Shown in pieces: positions 8,478 to 16,859 of a DNA stretch of 64,000 bases (positions within the stretch are counted from its first letter, which is position 1; each line of letters begins with the position of its first letter). The stretch is taken from NCBI RefSeq assembly GCF_000317305.3, contig NC_023036.2:4650001-4714000 (forward strand). The letters are read 5' to 3'. A program made the position numbers and the translations under genes. The stretch is from Mycolicibacterium neoaurum VKM Ac-1815D. Its GTDB lineage: Bacteria; Actinomycetota; Actinomycetes; Mycobacteriales; Mycobacteriaceae. The notes beneath the pieces were generated by a model, which saw only the letters and a list, made by a program, of their open reading frames with translations, did no database searches and was not told the origin of the DNA.

Positions 8478-9118
8478 TCGCGAAACTGCCCGCGGATCAA
8501 CCAGACTCCCAACGCGATGATGGCCGCGACCTCGAAGGCGACGATCCCCCGCTCGACGATGCCCAGCGGGATGATGCGGTACCACCGCAGATCGGTGACA
8601 ATGCTCACCGCGATCGCCCCGAACAACACGGTCAGCCACCCGATCGATCCGTAGGCCAGCCAGGTCGCGTGCCGGGCACTGCGTCGCCGGCGGGTGATGG
8701 CCAGCACCGCCGCGGGTAGCGAGACGAAGGCCAGCAGGGTGGCCATCCGATGGATGGAACCGCTTGTGCTGGGCCCGATCTCCCAGTTGTGCTTGGGAAA
8801 CGCGGCGATCCCGACAAGACCGATCACCCACAGCGACATCAAGATCGAGCCGGGTGACAGTGCAGCGACCAACCCGGCGTGGATCAGTCCGACGAGCAGC
8901 AGAATCGAACCGAGCGCGAGCGCCAGCACGCCGGTCAGGAAGGCCCAGTCACCACTGGTGTAGATGTACTCCGAGATGGTCGCCATGCGCAGCGTGCGGC
9001 CGGGCCGGTGCGACTGCCCGCCGATGATCGCGTCCAGGGACAGGATGGCGGCCACCGCGATGGCGGCACCGAGCACACCGAACCAGCCGAGCAGGACGTG
9101 GGTGGACCGCTGCATCAC
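8453..9118 (-). CDS. DUF998-family membrane protein
   Basis: About 221 aa with five or six hydrophobic segments and short loops, and the DUF998-like pattern of a conserved His/Asn between helices (FPKHNW). Integral plasma-membrane protein of unknown function. The start is either GTG 9118 or the adjacent ATG 9115; no strong ribosome-binding site distinguishes them. The final eight codons fall inside the palindromic repeat at 8419-8477, so the C-terminal tail may have been rewritten by insertion of that element. Confidence 0.75.
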   Translation of the reverse strand: MMQRSTHVLLGWFGVLGAAIAVAAILSLDAIIGGQSHRPGRTLRMATISEYIYTSGDWAFLTGVLALALGSILLLVGLIHAGLVAALSPGSILMSLWVIGLVGIAAFPKHNWEIGPSTSGSIHRMATLLAFVSLPAAVLAITRRRRSARHATWLAYGSIGWLTVLFGAIAVSIVTDLRWYRIIPLGIVERGIVAFEVAAIIALGVWLIRGQFRDERALTPG

Positions 9119-9178
9119 ACCAGGATACGGACGGCCCGAGCCTGCCGAGCGTGCGAGAACTCTGCGTGCGGAGCGGAT

Positions 9179-10816
9179 CTAGCCGGTGACCAGGGCGACC
9201 GAGTTGGCCCGGCGCAGCTTGCCCGACGGCGTCTTCGGGATGGTGCCCGGTCCGAGCACGACGACATTGCGCGGGCGCACGTCGACCTCGGTCACCACCT
9301 CGTGGGCGACCTGGTGCTCGATGCGACGCACCGCTGCGGGATCCTGGTAGGCGTTGGATTCCACTGCGACGGCGAAGGTTTCGCGTGAATGACCGGCGTC
9401 GAGGCGCACCGCGACGGCGCAGCCGGGGCGCACACCCTCGACGCGGCCCGCGGCCCGCTCGATATCGGTCGGATAGATGTTGCGCCCGGCCATGATGATG
9501 ACGTCCTTGACGCGACCGCACACCACGACGTTGCCCTCTTCGGTGATGTACCCGAGGTCGCCGGTGTCATACCAGCCGTTCTCGTCCTGGGTCGGCAGGA
9601 AGCCGGCCATCGTGATGTAGCCCGGGGTGACCGATTCACCGCGCAGCTGGATGACACCCACGCCGCGGGTCGGCAGCACGGCACCGTCCTCGTCGACGAC
9701 ACGGGCGTCCAGGTCGCGCAGCAGCGGGCCCAGCGAGGCCAGTCGGCGGGTGTTGCCCTTGCTCGACGGCACCGCGCGGCGCAGCGCGGCCAGCAGGTCC
9801 GCGTCGACCTCGTCGACGACCAGGCCGGCGTTGCACGGCGAGAAGGACACGGCGAGGCAAGTCTCGGCCATACCGTAGGCGGGCAGGATCGCCGAGGCCT
9901 TCAGGCCGAACGGCTTGCCCGCGTCGATCAGGTCCTCGACGTCGGCGGGCTCGACGGGCTCGGCGCCCGAGAGCGCGAAGCGCAACGTGGACAGGTCGAA
10001 CTCGCCCGGCTTGGCCTGGCGGCGCAGGCGCTTGGCGAACAGCGCGTAGGCGAAGTTCGGGGCGGCCGTCATGGTGCCCTTGTATTTGTCGATGAGGCGC
10101 GCCCACAGCAGGGTGTCGCGCAGGAAGTCCATCGGGGTGACCTTGACCAGCTCGGCACCGAAGTACATCGGGATGGTCAGGAAGCCGACCATGCCCATGT
10201 CGTGGAAGCAGGGCAGCCAGCTGACCATGACATCGGTGTCGACGTCGTACTCGGCGCCGATGAACATAGCCTCGGCGTTGGAGTGGATGTTGCGGTGGGT
10301 GATCTGCACAGCCTTCGGCGAGCCCGTCGACCCGGAGGTCAGCTGCATCAGGGCCAGATCGTCCTCACCGGTCTCGACGGGGTCGATCGGCTCGGCGGCC
10401 AACAGATCGGCCACCTTGAGGACCTTGATGCCCTTGTCCTCGAGTACCGGGATGGCGGCGATGAAGGGTTCGGAGACGATGACGGCCTTGAGCTCGATCA
10501 TGCCGATGACGGTCATGGTGTCCTCGGCCCAGACGGCGAGGTCGGTGCGCGGGGTCGGCTGGTGCAGCATGGTGAGGCTGCCACCGCGCATCCACACGCC
10601 CTGCGCGGTCGGGGCGATCTCCACCGGGAAACCGGCCAGCACGCCGACGGAGTCGCCGTGGCCGATGCCGGCGGCGGCCAGGCCACCGGCCACCCGGCGG
10701 GCGCGCTCGTGCACCTCGGCCCAGGTGTGCCGGACCGGCTCGTAGGGTTCGCCGGTAACCATGCCCCGCGTGCTTTCCTTGGCGCTGCGGTACATCTTGT
10801 CGGTAAAGCGGCTCAC
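9179..10816 (-). CDS. pks16: Pks16-type fatty acyl-AMP/acyl-CoA ligase
   Basis: 545 aa ANL-superfamily adenylate-forming enzyme. It has the P-loop-like LTSGSTGSPKAV, the A5-type LPAYGMAET, the ADP-motif YDTGDLGY, and the catalytic Lys near the end in PKTPSGKLRR. The protein starts SRFTDKMYRSAKES and matches M. tuberculosis Pks16, which despite its name is a FadD-like ligase, not a polyketide synthase. I use GTG 10816, preceded by CAGGAGG; the frame continues upstream for 39 codons without conserved sequence. It follows ispE on the minus strand but with a gap of 279 bp, so it probably has its own promoter. Confidence 0.92.
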   Translation of the reverse strand: MSRFTDKMYRSAKESTRGMVTGEPYEPVRHTWAEVHERARRVAGGLAAAGIGHGDSVGVLAGFPVEIAPTAQGVWMRGGSLTMLHQPTPRTDLAVWAEDTMTVIGMIELKAVIVSEPFIAAIPVLEDKGIKVLKVADLLAAEPIDPVETGEDDLALMQLTSGSTGSPKAVQITHRNIHSNAEAMFIGAEYDVDTDVMVSWLPCFHDMGMVGFLTIPMYFGAELVKVTPMDFLRDTLLWARLIDKYKGTMTAAPNFAYALFAKRLRRQAKPGEFDLSTLRFALSGAEPVEPADVEDLIDAGKPFGLKASAILPAYGMAETCLAVSFSPCNAGLVVDEVDADLLAALRRAVPSSKGNTRRLASLGPLLRDLDARVVDEDGAVLPTRGVGVIQLRGESVTPGYITMAGFLPTQDENGWYDTGDLGYITEEGNVVVCGRVKDVIIMAGRNIYPTDIERAAGRVEGVRPGCAVAVRLDAGHSRETFAVAVESNAYQDPAAVRRIEHQVAHEVVTEVDVRPRNVVVLGPGTIPKTPSGKLRRANSVALVTG

Positions 10817-11095
10817 GGCAACCTCCTGGGGTGTCTGGGGCCGAAGCGACGTCGTCGTCGGCTCCAGGTTCCTCGCGCGTTTCCCTATATTCCGCCTGCA
10901 GGTGCACTCTTCAGGAGAGGCGCGCACACACAATTGGGACGCAGTTGTGTCTCATTCCGGTGGTCACCGGCCTTTTGCGAACAGGCCAGTTTCCACCGCA
11001 CCCATCTTAAAGAACCCTTAAGTAACTGCCAAACGGATGAGCCGATTGAGGCATGTGTCACACCGCGCGCGGGTTTGATCTCCCGCGGATCGGTC

Positions 11096-12067
11096 TCATC
11101 GGACGGGTTCGGAGACCACCCGGGCTCCGTGCACCGGCCCGCTGGCCACGCGGACGGTCCGGCACACACCGGCCCCCGACAATGCGGTACCGACATCGAC
11201 CGCGTGTGCCGCGGAGGCGCACAGGAATGCGCAGGTCGGACCGGATCCCGAGACGATACCGGCCAGGGCGCCGGCCTCCTGGCCCGCCCGCAGGGTGCGG
11301 CGCAGATCGGAGCGCAGGTTCAGCGCCGCCGGTTGCAGGTCGTTGCCGAGCAGCGGAGCAAGGGCCTGCGGATCGCCGGTCGCCAGGGCAGCGAGCAACG
11401 GTTCGGCATCGGTGAGCCGGGGCGGACCGCTCCACTGCGTATCGGCGCGCAGCCGGTCGATCTCGGCGAACACCGCGGGTGTGGACAGGCCGTCATGGGC
11501 GAACGCGAAAACCCAGTGGAAGGTGCTGCGGGCCAGGACCGTGGCGAGTTCCTCGCCGCGGCCGGTGCCCAGGGCGGTGCCGCCGTGTAGGGCGAACGGC
11601 ACATCACTGCCCAACTGCGCGGCCATCGCGTGCAGATCACGGCGCGGCACACCCAGATCCCAGAGCGCGTTCATGGCGACCAGGACAGCCGCGGCATTCC
11701 CGCTGCCGCCGGCCATCCCGCCGGCCACCGGAATCGTCTTGGTGATCGAGATGGACACGTCAGGGGCGCGGCCGACGTGTTCAGCCATCAGTTCGGCGGC
11801 GCGCCAGGCCAGGTTGCGGTCATCGACCGGCAACGCCTCGGCCCCCTCGCCGAACATCGTCAGTTCCAGGACGTCGGCGTCGCGGACCGTCACCTCGTCG
11901 AAGAGAGAGACGGCATGGAAAACGGTGGTCAGCTCGTGGTAGCCGTCGGCACGCGCATCGCCGACGGCCAGGTACAGGTTGACCTTGCCGGGAACCCGAA
12001 CGGTGACCGAACCCAGCGACTCGGTGCCCGTCCACTCGGTGGCGGCATCCCCTGAAGAAGCAGACAC
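11096..12067 (-). CDS. ispE: 4-diphosphocytidyl-2-C-methyl-D-erythritol kinase
   Basis: GHMP kinase of the MEP (non-mevalonate) isoprenoid pathway, supplying precursors of decaprenyl phosphate and menaquinone. 323 aa starting with GTG at 12067. Motifs are VRVPGKVNLYLAVG (substrate-binding Lys), the phosphate loop PVAGGMAGGSGNAAAVL, and the third GHMP motif IVSGSGPTCAFL. It lies downstream of rpfB and rsmA in the conserved actinobacterial rpfB-rsmA-ispE order; 182 bp separate it from the rsmA stop, and premature termination within rsmA could have a polar effect on it (inference). Confidence 0.95.
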   Translation of the reverse strand: MSASSGDAATEWTGTESLGSVTVRVPGKVNLYLAVGDARADGYHELTTVFHAVSLFDEVTVRDADVLELTMFGEGAEALPVDDRNLAWRAAELMAEHVGRAPDVSISITKTIPVAGGMAGGSGNAAAVLVAMNALWDLGVPRRDLHAMAAQLGSDVPFALHGGTALGTGRGEELATVLARSTFHWVFAFAHDGLSTPAVFAEIDRLRADTQWSGPPRLTDAEPLLAALATGDPQALAPLLGNDLQPAALNLRSDLRRTLRAGQEAGALAGIVSGSGPTCAFLCASAAHAVDVGTALSGAGVCRTVRVASGPVHGARVVSEPVR

Positions 12068-12249
12068 CGCACGAACCTACCGCTGCGCCGGTGAAATCGA
12101 CACCGGCCGCTCACGTGGTGAGATACCCCTCGTCGATCCCGCCGCTGACGCAGACACTAACGTTTGCCGACGCAATGTGTCAAGGATCACAGCGAGACCG
12201 GGGGTGCAGTCGTCAACGGCACTTTGCGGGCCGTCGAGGAGGCGAGTTG

Positions 12250-13182
12250 TCAGCTCAGCAAGTTAGCCGCGGACGGCGCGTCGAGCCGCGATTCGGCAGG
12301 CGCCGGGGCCGGGGCCGGGGTGAACTCGCCCGAACGCTGCAGCAGCCGGACGAAGTCCGCGATGCTCAGCGTCTCGCCACGACGGGCCGGATCGATGCTG
12401 GCCGCCAGCAGGCGCTCGGCGGACTCGTTTCCGGAACCAGCCCACTCGGCGAAGGCGTTGCGGGAGGTCTTGCGGCGCTGCGCGAAACCGATGTCGATCA
12501 GCTCGAACACCTGCTCACGGAAGGCGGCGTCGGTGGGCCACGGCGAATTCTCGTAGCGGTCGATACGCACCAGACCGGAGTACACCCGCGGGATCGGCCA
12601 GAACACCGTCGGCGAGACCATCCCGTAGCGGCGCACCTCGCCGTAGAAACGGACCTTCGCGCTCGGCACGCCGTAGTCCTTGCCACCGGGCTCGGCGGCG
12701 AGCCGCTCGGCGACCTCGGCCTGCACCATCACCATGACGGTCTTGATGGACGGGAACTCGGCCATCAGATGCAGCAGCGCGGGGACCGCGATGTTGTAGG
12801 GCAGGTTGGCGACCAGCGCGGTCGGCTACTCTTCGAGATCACTCGACTTCAGCGTGAGGATGTCGCGGTTGAGCACGGTCAGCCGGCCGATCTCGCTGTG
12901 CGAGTGGTTGGCGATCGTCTTGGGCAGCTGGCGGGCCAGTACCGGATCGATCTCGACCGCGGTCACGCGGGCACCGCGGTCCAACAGACCGAGCGTCAGC
13001 GAACCGAGGCCCGGACCGACCTCGACGACACAGTCCTGCCGGTGAATCCCGGATGCGGACACGATTCGGCGTACGGTGTTGGCATCGTGCACGAAGTTCT
13101 GCCCGAATGCCTTCCTGGGACGGAAGTCGATCTCCCGTGCCAGATGCCTGATCTCGGTACGCCCGAGGAGCCGGATGGTCAT
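12250..13182 (-). pseudogene. rsmA: 16S rRNA dimethyladenosine transferase, interrupted by in-frame TAG
   Basis: RsmA (KsgA) dimethylates two adenines near the 3' end of 16S rRNA; loss gives kasugamycin resistance. Codons 1-118 encode the SAM-binding half (KAFGQNFVHDANT, VEVGPGLGSLTLGLLDRG). At 12826-12828 the codon is TAG, exactly where mycobacterial homologues have Glu (DLxxEPTA). The same frame then continues without a gap through PTALVANLPYN, including the catalytic NLPY, and ARPTVFWPIPRV-type sequence to a stop at 12250. No frameshift is involved. The 118-aa product lacks NLPY and should be inactive; the ATG at 12765 would give only a C-terminal fragment. Sequencing error is the main alternative. 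The start overlaps the rpfB stop (ATGA). Confidence 0.88.
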
Positions 13183-14306
13183 CTTGACCCCAATCTCGCG
13201 CTACATGTCGGCCAGGCACCCCAACCCTGGCGCGCCCTCGTTACTTCAGCTATCGCGATCTGCTCTTCTCGAGTTGCCAGATCCGCGCGCTGAGCATAGC
13301 GCAAACCACCCTGTCGCTCCCAGGTGTTTTGATCAAATTGGACGCCACCGTAAAATCCGTTACCCGTGTTGATGGCCCAATTACCTCCGGATTCGCATCC
13401 GGCGAGGGCATCCCAGACGTGACCGTTGGACACCGGCGGCACCTCGGTACCCGGTTTCGTCCCGACTCTCAGCACCGCTTCGCGCGCGGGATTGACGACG
13501 ACATTGGCTACTGGCAGCCTGCCGGTCTCCTGACCGTTGACGCGCGCGACAGCAAAGGTGACATCCTGCAGGCCCGGGGTACCCGGATCCTCGACGATCT
13601 GGCGGCTCTGATTCAGCGTCGGATCCTCGATCCGTTCGCTGGCCGGCGGCAGCGGGATCTGCTCGGTGACCTTCTCGATCCGCATCCTGGTCACCGCGAT
13701 CTGCATGCCGTCGACCACCGGTGACATCGCCGCCGGCACCACGGTGTCGCGCTGCTGCAGCGGCGCGCCCGCGGCCTCCAGCAGGCCCGCGACGGTGGGC
13801 GCGGCCAGCCGCACGGTCCTGATGTTGCCGCCATCGTTGATCTGGACCGTCTTGGCACTCACCACCGGCAAAGACATGCCCGCCAACGGAACACGGCTGC
13901 CGCGCGAGGCCGCTGCGGGCGCGGTATCGGTCATCGACAGCTGGGCCAGCGCCTCCTGAACGGTCGCCGCGGTGGTCCAGACCTCGGTGCTGCCCTGCCC
14001 GTCCATCGAGATCTGCAGGGGCCGACTGCGCCGCAGCACGATGGTGTCGGCATCGTGCACCCGAGCGTCGGCCACCGGGAACAGATCGTCGCGGTCACCG
14101 ACGGTGAAACCGTTCTCCTCCACGACGTCGATGACCCGGTTCTTCATGGTGGCCACGGTGATCGGCGCACCGTCCACACTCAGGGTCACGGTCTTGTGGG
14201 AGGCCACCGCCACACCTCCGGCAAACACCAGGGTGAGCAGCAGCGCACCGACCAGAAGATGCAGCGCCGGCGAGCGCGTTTCATGCAGTTTGTTCAAGAC
14301 ATTCAA
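13179..14306 (-). CDS. rpfB: resuscitation-promoting factor RpfB
   Basis: 375 aa cell-wall muralytic enzyme that promotes exit from dormancy. In order: an N-terminal membrane anchor (residues about 17-37), DUF348 repeats, a G5 domain (about 205-285), and the C-terminal Rpf lysozyme-like domain with catalytic Glu in AGCESGGNW and a second Cys in WPTCSARLG. The likely start is TTG at 14306; no in-frame ATG or GTG fits. A consensus-like promoter lies at 14370-14398, giving a leader of about 57 nt. It heads the rpfB-rsmA-ispE operon. Confidence 0.93.
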   Translation of the reverse strand: MNVLNKLHETRSPALHLLVGALLLTLVFAGGVAVASHKTVTLSVDGAPITVATMKNRVIDVVEENGFTVGDRDDLFPVADARVHDADTIVLRRSRPLQISMDGQGSTEVWTTAATVQEALAQLSMTDTAPAAASRGSRVPLAGMSLPVVSAKTVQINDGGNIRTVRLAAPTVAGLLEAAGAPLQQRDTVVPAAMSPVVDGMQIAVTRMRIEKVTEQIPLPPASERIEDPTLNQSRQIVEDPGTPGLQDVTFAVARVNGQETGRLPVANVVVNPAREAVLRVGTKPGTEVPPVSNGHVWDALAGCESGGNWAINTGNGFYGGVQFDQNTWERQGGLRYAQRADLATREEQIAIAEVTRARQGWGAWPTCSARLGSR

Positions 14307-14369
14307 TGCTGTGTTTCCCGACTAGTTGAGCGCGGCATCTGCGTCAGCCCAACCGGCCCGCCGCGTTCG

Positions 14370-14398
14370 ATAACAGGACGGTAACGAAGTTACGTCAA
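14370..14398 (-). promoter_or_regulatory. rpfB promoter with embedded inverted repeat
   Basis: Read on the minus strand: TTGACG, a 17-nt spacer, then TGTTAT, a good match to the primary sigma consensus. The spacer region contains a GTAAC-TTC-GTTAC inverted repeat (14381-14393), well placed for a repressor or activator. It overlaps the 3' end of tatD. Confidence 0.6.
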
Positions 14399-15255
14399 CC
14401 GCGCCAACTCGTGAGGGTACCGAAGCCGTAGGTCCGAACCGCATTCTCGAAGGTCGTGCGGGCCACCTCGGTGGCCGGCCGGTCCAGGATGTCCGCCAGC
14501 GCACGCACCGTGTACGGCAGGCAGTAGGACTCGTTGGGCGCCCCCCGATACGGGTGCGGGGTCAGGAACGGGGCGTCGGTCTCCACCAGGAGCAGCTCGT
14601 CGGGGATGACCGTGGCGGCCTCCCGCAGGGCGTGGGCATTGCGGAAGCTCACCGTCCCCGACAGGCTCATCAGCCAGCCGTTGTCGGCACAGGTGCGGGC
14701 CATCGCTGCGTCGGAGGAGAAACAGTGGAAGATGACCGTCTCGGGGGCGCCCTCGGCCGCCAGCACGTCCAGCACCTCGGCGTCACCGTCGCGGTTATGG
14801 ATCATCAGGGGCTTACCGGTGCGCTTGGCCAGGTCGATATGCCAGGCGAAGGCCTCGCGCTGCTGATCCGGCGCGGCGCAGCCGTCGAGGCGGCCCGGCC
14901 AGTACATGTCGATACCGGTCTCTCCCACCGCCACCACCCGCGGGTGCGCGGCCAACGCCGCCAACTCCGCCCTGGCGGCCTCGTCGAGGGTGTGCGCCCG
15001 GGTCGGGTGCAACGCCACGGCGGCATAGACCCGCGGATCCCAGTCGGCGGCCGCGGCCGCCCAGCGGGCCGCGTCGAGGTCGTCGGCGATGGTGACGACG
15101 GCCTGGACACCGACCGCACCGGCACGGTCAAGGATGGCGGTCACGTCCTCGGCGGTCTGCGCACCGCAGGCATCGAGATGGGTGTGCGCGTCGATCAGCG
15201 GGGTCAGCGGCTCCGGGGCGGGCGGCTTCTCTCTCTTGGCGCTCACCACAGACAC
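14395..15255 (-). CDS. tatD: TatD-family metal-dependent hydrolase
   Basis: 286 aa amidohydrolase-fold protein with the metal ligands LIDAHTHLD (residues about 20-28), VGETGIDMYW, the central HNRDG and HCFSS, and the late VETDAPFL. Family members are 3'-5' DNA exonucleases or deoxyribonucleases. The start is a GTG (15255) with alternative GTGs six and nine bases downstream. It is divergent from metG with only 17 bp between the start codons, so the metG promoter must lie inside tatD. The 3' end overlaps the rpfB promoter. Confidence 0.92.
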   Translation of the reverse strand: MSVVSAKREKPPAPEPLTPLIDAHTHLDACGAQTAEDVTAILDRAGAVGVQAVVTIADDLDAARWAAAAADWDPRVYAAVALHPTRAHTLDEAARAELAALAAHPRVVAVGETGIDMYWPGRLDGCAAPDQQREAFAWHIDLAKRTGKPLMIHNRDGDAEVLDVLAAEGAPETVIFHCFSSDAAMARTCADNGWLMSLSGTVSFRNAHALREAATVIPDELLLVETDAPFLTPHPYRGAPNESYCLPYTVRALADILDRPATEVARTTFENAVRTYGFGTLTSWRG

Positions 15256-15272
15256 CTTAAGGTGAGAGCCAA

Positions 15273-16859
15273 ATGACTACGTCTCTCCCCGGCGCGGGGA
15301 CGCGCACCCCAGGCGCCCCTTTCTACATCACCACTGCCATCGCCTACCCCAACGGCGACCCGCACATCGGGCACGCCTACGAGTACATCGCCACCGACGC
15401 CATCGCCCGGTTCAAGCGTCTCGACGGGTATGACGTGCGCTACCTCACCGGCACCGATGTGCACGGCCTGAAGATGGCCGAGACGGCGGCCAAGCTCGGC
15501 ATCACCGCCGCCGAGCTGGCCACGCGCAACTCCGATGTCTTCGAGCGCATGCAGGAACGCCTCGGCGCCTCCTACGACCGGTTCATCCGGACCTCCGACG
15601 CCGATCATTACGAGGCCTCCCGGGAGATCTGGCGCCGGATGAATGAGGCAGGCGATATCTACCTCGGCAGTTACCAGGGCTGGTACTCGGTGCGCGACGA
15701 ACGCTTCTTCGCCGAGGACGAGACCCAGGTGGGCGAGAACGGGACGCGCACGGCCATCGAGACCGGCACCGAGGTCACCTGGACCGAGGAGCAAACCTAC
15801 TTTTTCCGGCTGTCCGCCTACACCGACCGACTGCTGGCGCTCTACGCCGAACACCCCGAGTTCATCGGGCCCGACGTGCGCCGCAACGAGATCGTCAGCT
15901 TCGTTTCCGGCGGACTGCGCGACCTGTCGATCTCGCGCACCACCTTCGACTGGGGCGTCCCGGTGCCCGATCACCCCGATCACGTCATGTACGTCTGGGT
16001 GGACGCGCTGACCAACTACCTCACCGGTGTCGGCTTCCCGGACACCACGTCCGAGGCGTTCGAGAAGTATTGGCCCGCCGATCTGCACATGATCGGCAAG
16101 GACATCATCCGGTTCCACACCGTCTACTGGCCCGCTTTCCTGATGTCGGCCGGACTGGCGCTGCCGAAGCGGATATTCGCCCACGGGTTCATCAACGTCA
16201 AGGGCGAGAAGATGAGCAAGTCGCTGGGCAATGTGGTCGATCCTCTGGTGCTCGTCGACGAGTTCGGGGTGGACGCGGTGCGCTACTTCTTCCTGCGCGA
16301 GGTGCCCTTCGGACAGGACGGCAGCTATAGCGAAGAGGCAATCATCGGGCGGATCAACGCCGATCTGGCCAACGAATTGGGCAACCTGGCGCAGCGATCG
16401 TTGTCGATGGTGAACAAGAACCTCGACGGGGTGGTCCCCGTACCGGGTGCTTTCACGCCCGAGGACAACGAGCTGCTGGCCGCCGCGGATGCCCTGCTGG
16501 ATCGGGTGCGCGAGTGCTACGACCAGCAGGCCATGCATCTTGCGCTCGACGCCGTCTGGTCGGTCCTGGGCGCGGCCAATCGCTACTTCTCGGCACAGGA
16601 ACCGTGGGTGCTGCGCAAAACCGAAACACCGGAGGCACAACAGCGTTTCGGCACGGTGCTCTATACGACGCTGGAGACCGTGCGCATCGCCACCCTGCTG
16701 ACCCAGCCGGTGATGCCGACCGCGACCGCCAAACTGCTCGACCTGCTCGGCCAGCCGGCCGAGGCACGCGATTTCGGTGCGATCGGCACCCGGCTCACGC
16801 CGGGTGTCACATTGCCCAAACCCGAAGGCGTGTTCCCCCGCTATCAGACGGATGTGTGA
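15273..16859 (+). CDS. metG: methionyl-tRNA synthetase
   Basis: 528 aa class I aminoacyl-tRNA synthetase. The HIGH motif is seen in NGDPHIGHAYEY (residues about 29-36) and KMSKS in GEKMSKSLGN (about 315). The length suits the short actinobacterial form without a C-terminal EMAP domain. ATG start at 15273; ribosome-binding site AGGTGAGAG just upstream. The stop overlaps the start of the glutamate dehydrogenase gene (TGATG), an unusual coupling of charging and nitrogen-assimilation genes. Confidence 0.97.
   Translation: MTTSLPGAGTRTPGAPFYITTAIAYPNGDPHIGHAYEYIATDAIARFKRLDGYDVRYLTGTDVHGLKMAETAAKLGITAAELATRNSDVFERMQERLGASYDRFIRTSDADHYEASREIWRRMNEAGDIYLGSYQGWYSVRDERFFAEDETQVGENGTRTAIETGTEVTWTEEQTYFFRLSAYTDRLLALYAEHPEFIGPDVRRNEIVSFVSGGLRDLSISRTTFDWGVPVPDHPDHVMYVWVDALTNYLTGVGFPDTTSEAFEKYWPADLHMIGKDIIRFHTVYWPAFLMSAGLALPKRIFAHGFINVKGEKMSKSLGNVVDPLVLVDEFGVDAVRYFFLREVPFGQDGSYSEEAIIGRINADLANELGNLAQRSLSMVNKNLDGVVPVPGAFTPEDNELLAAADALLDRVRECYDQQAMHLALDAVWSVLGAANRYFSAQEPWVLRKTETPEAQQRFGTVLYTTLETVRIATLLTQPVMPTATAKLLDLLGQPAEARDFGAIGTRLTPGVTLPKPEGVFPRYQTDV

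Noticed and set aside
9389..11590. 733-codon plus-strand open frame opposite the pks16 gene
   Set aside because: It is antisense to a strongly conserved ligase gene, has biased Gly/Arg/His composition and no ribosome-binding site; long antisense frames are normal at this GC content.
15243..16640. 465-codon minus-strand open frame opposite metG
   Set aside because: Antisense shadow of a conserved synthetase, no recognisable domain.
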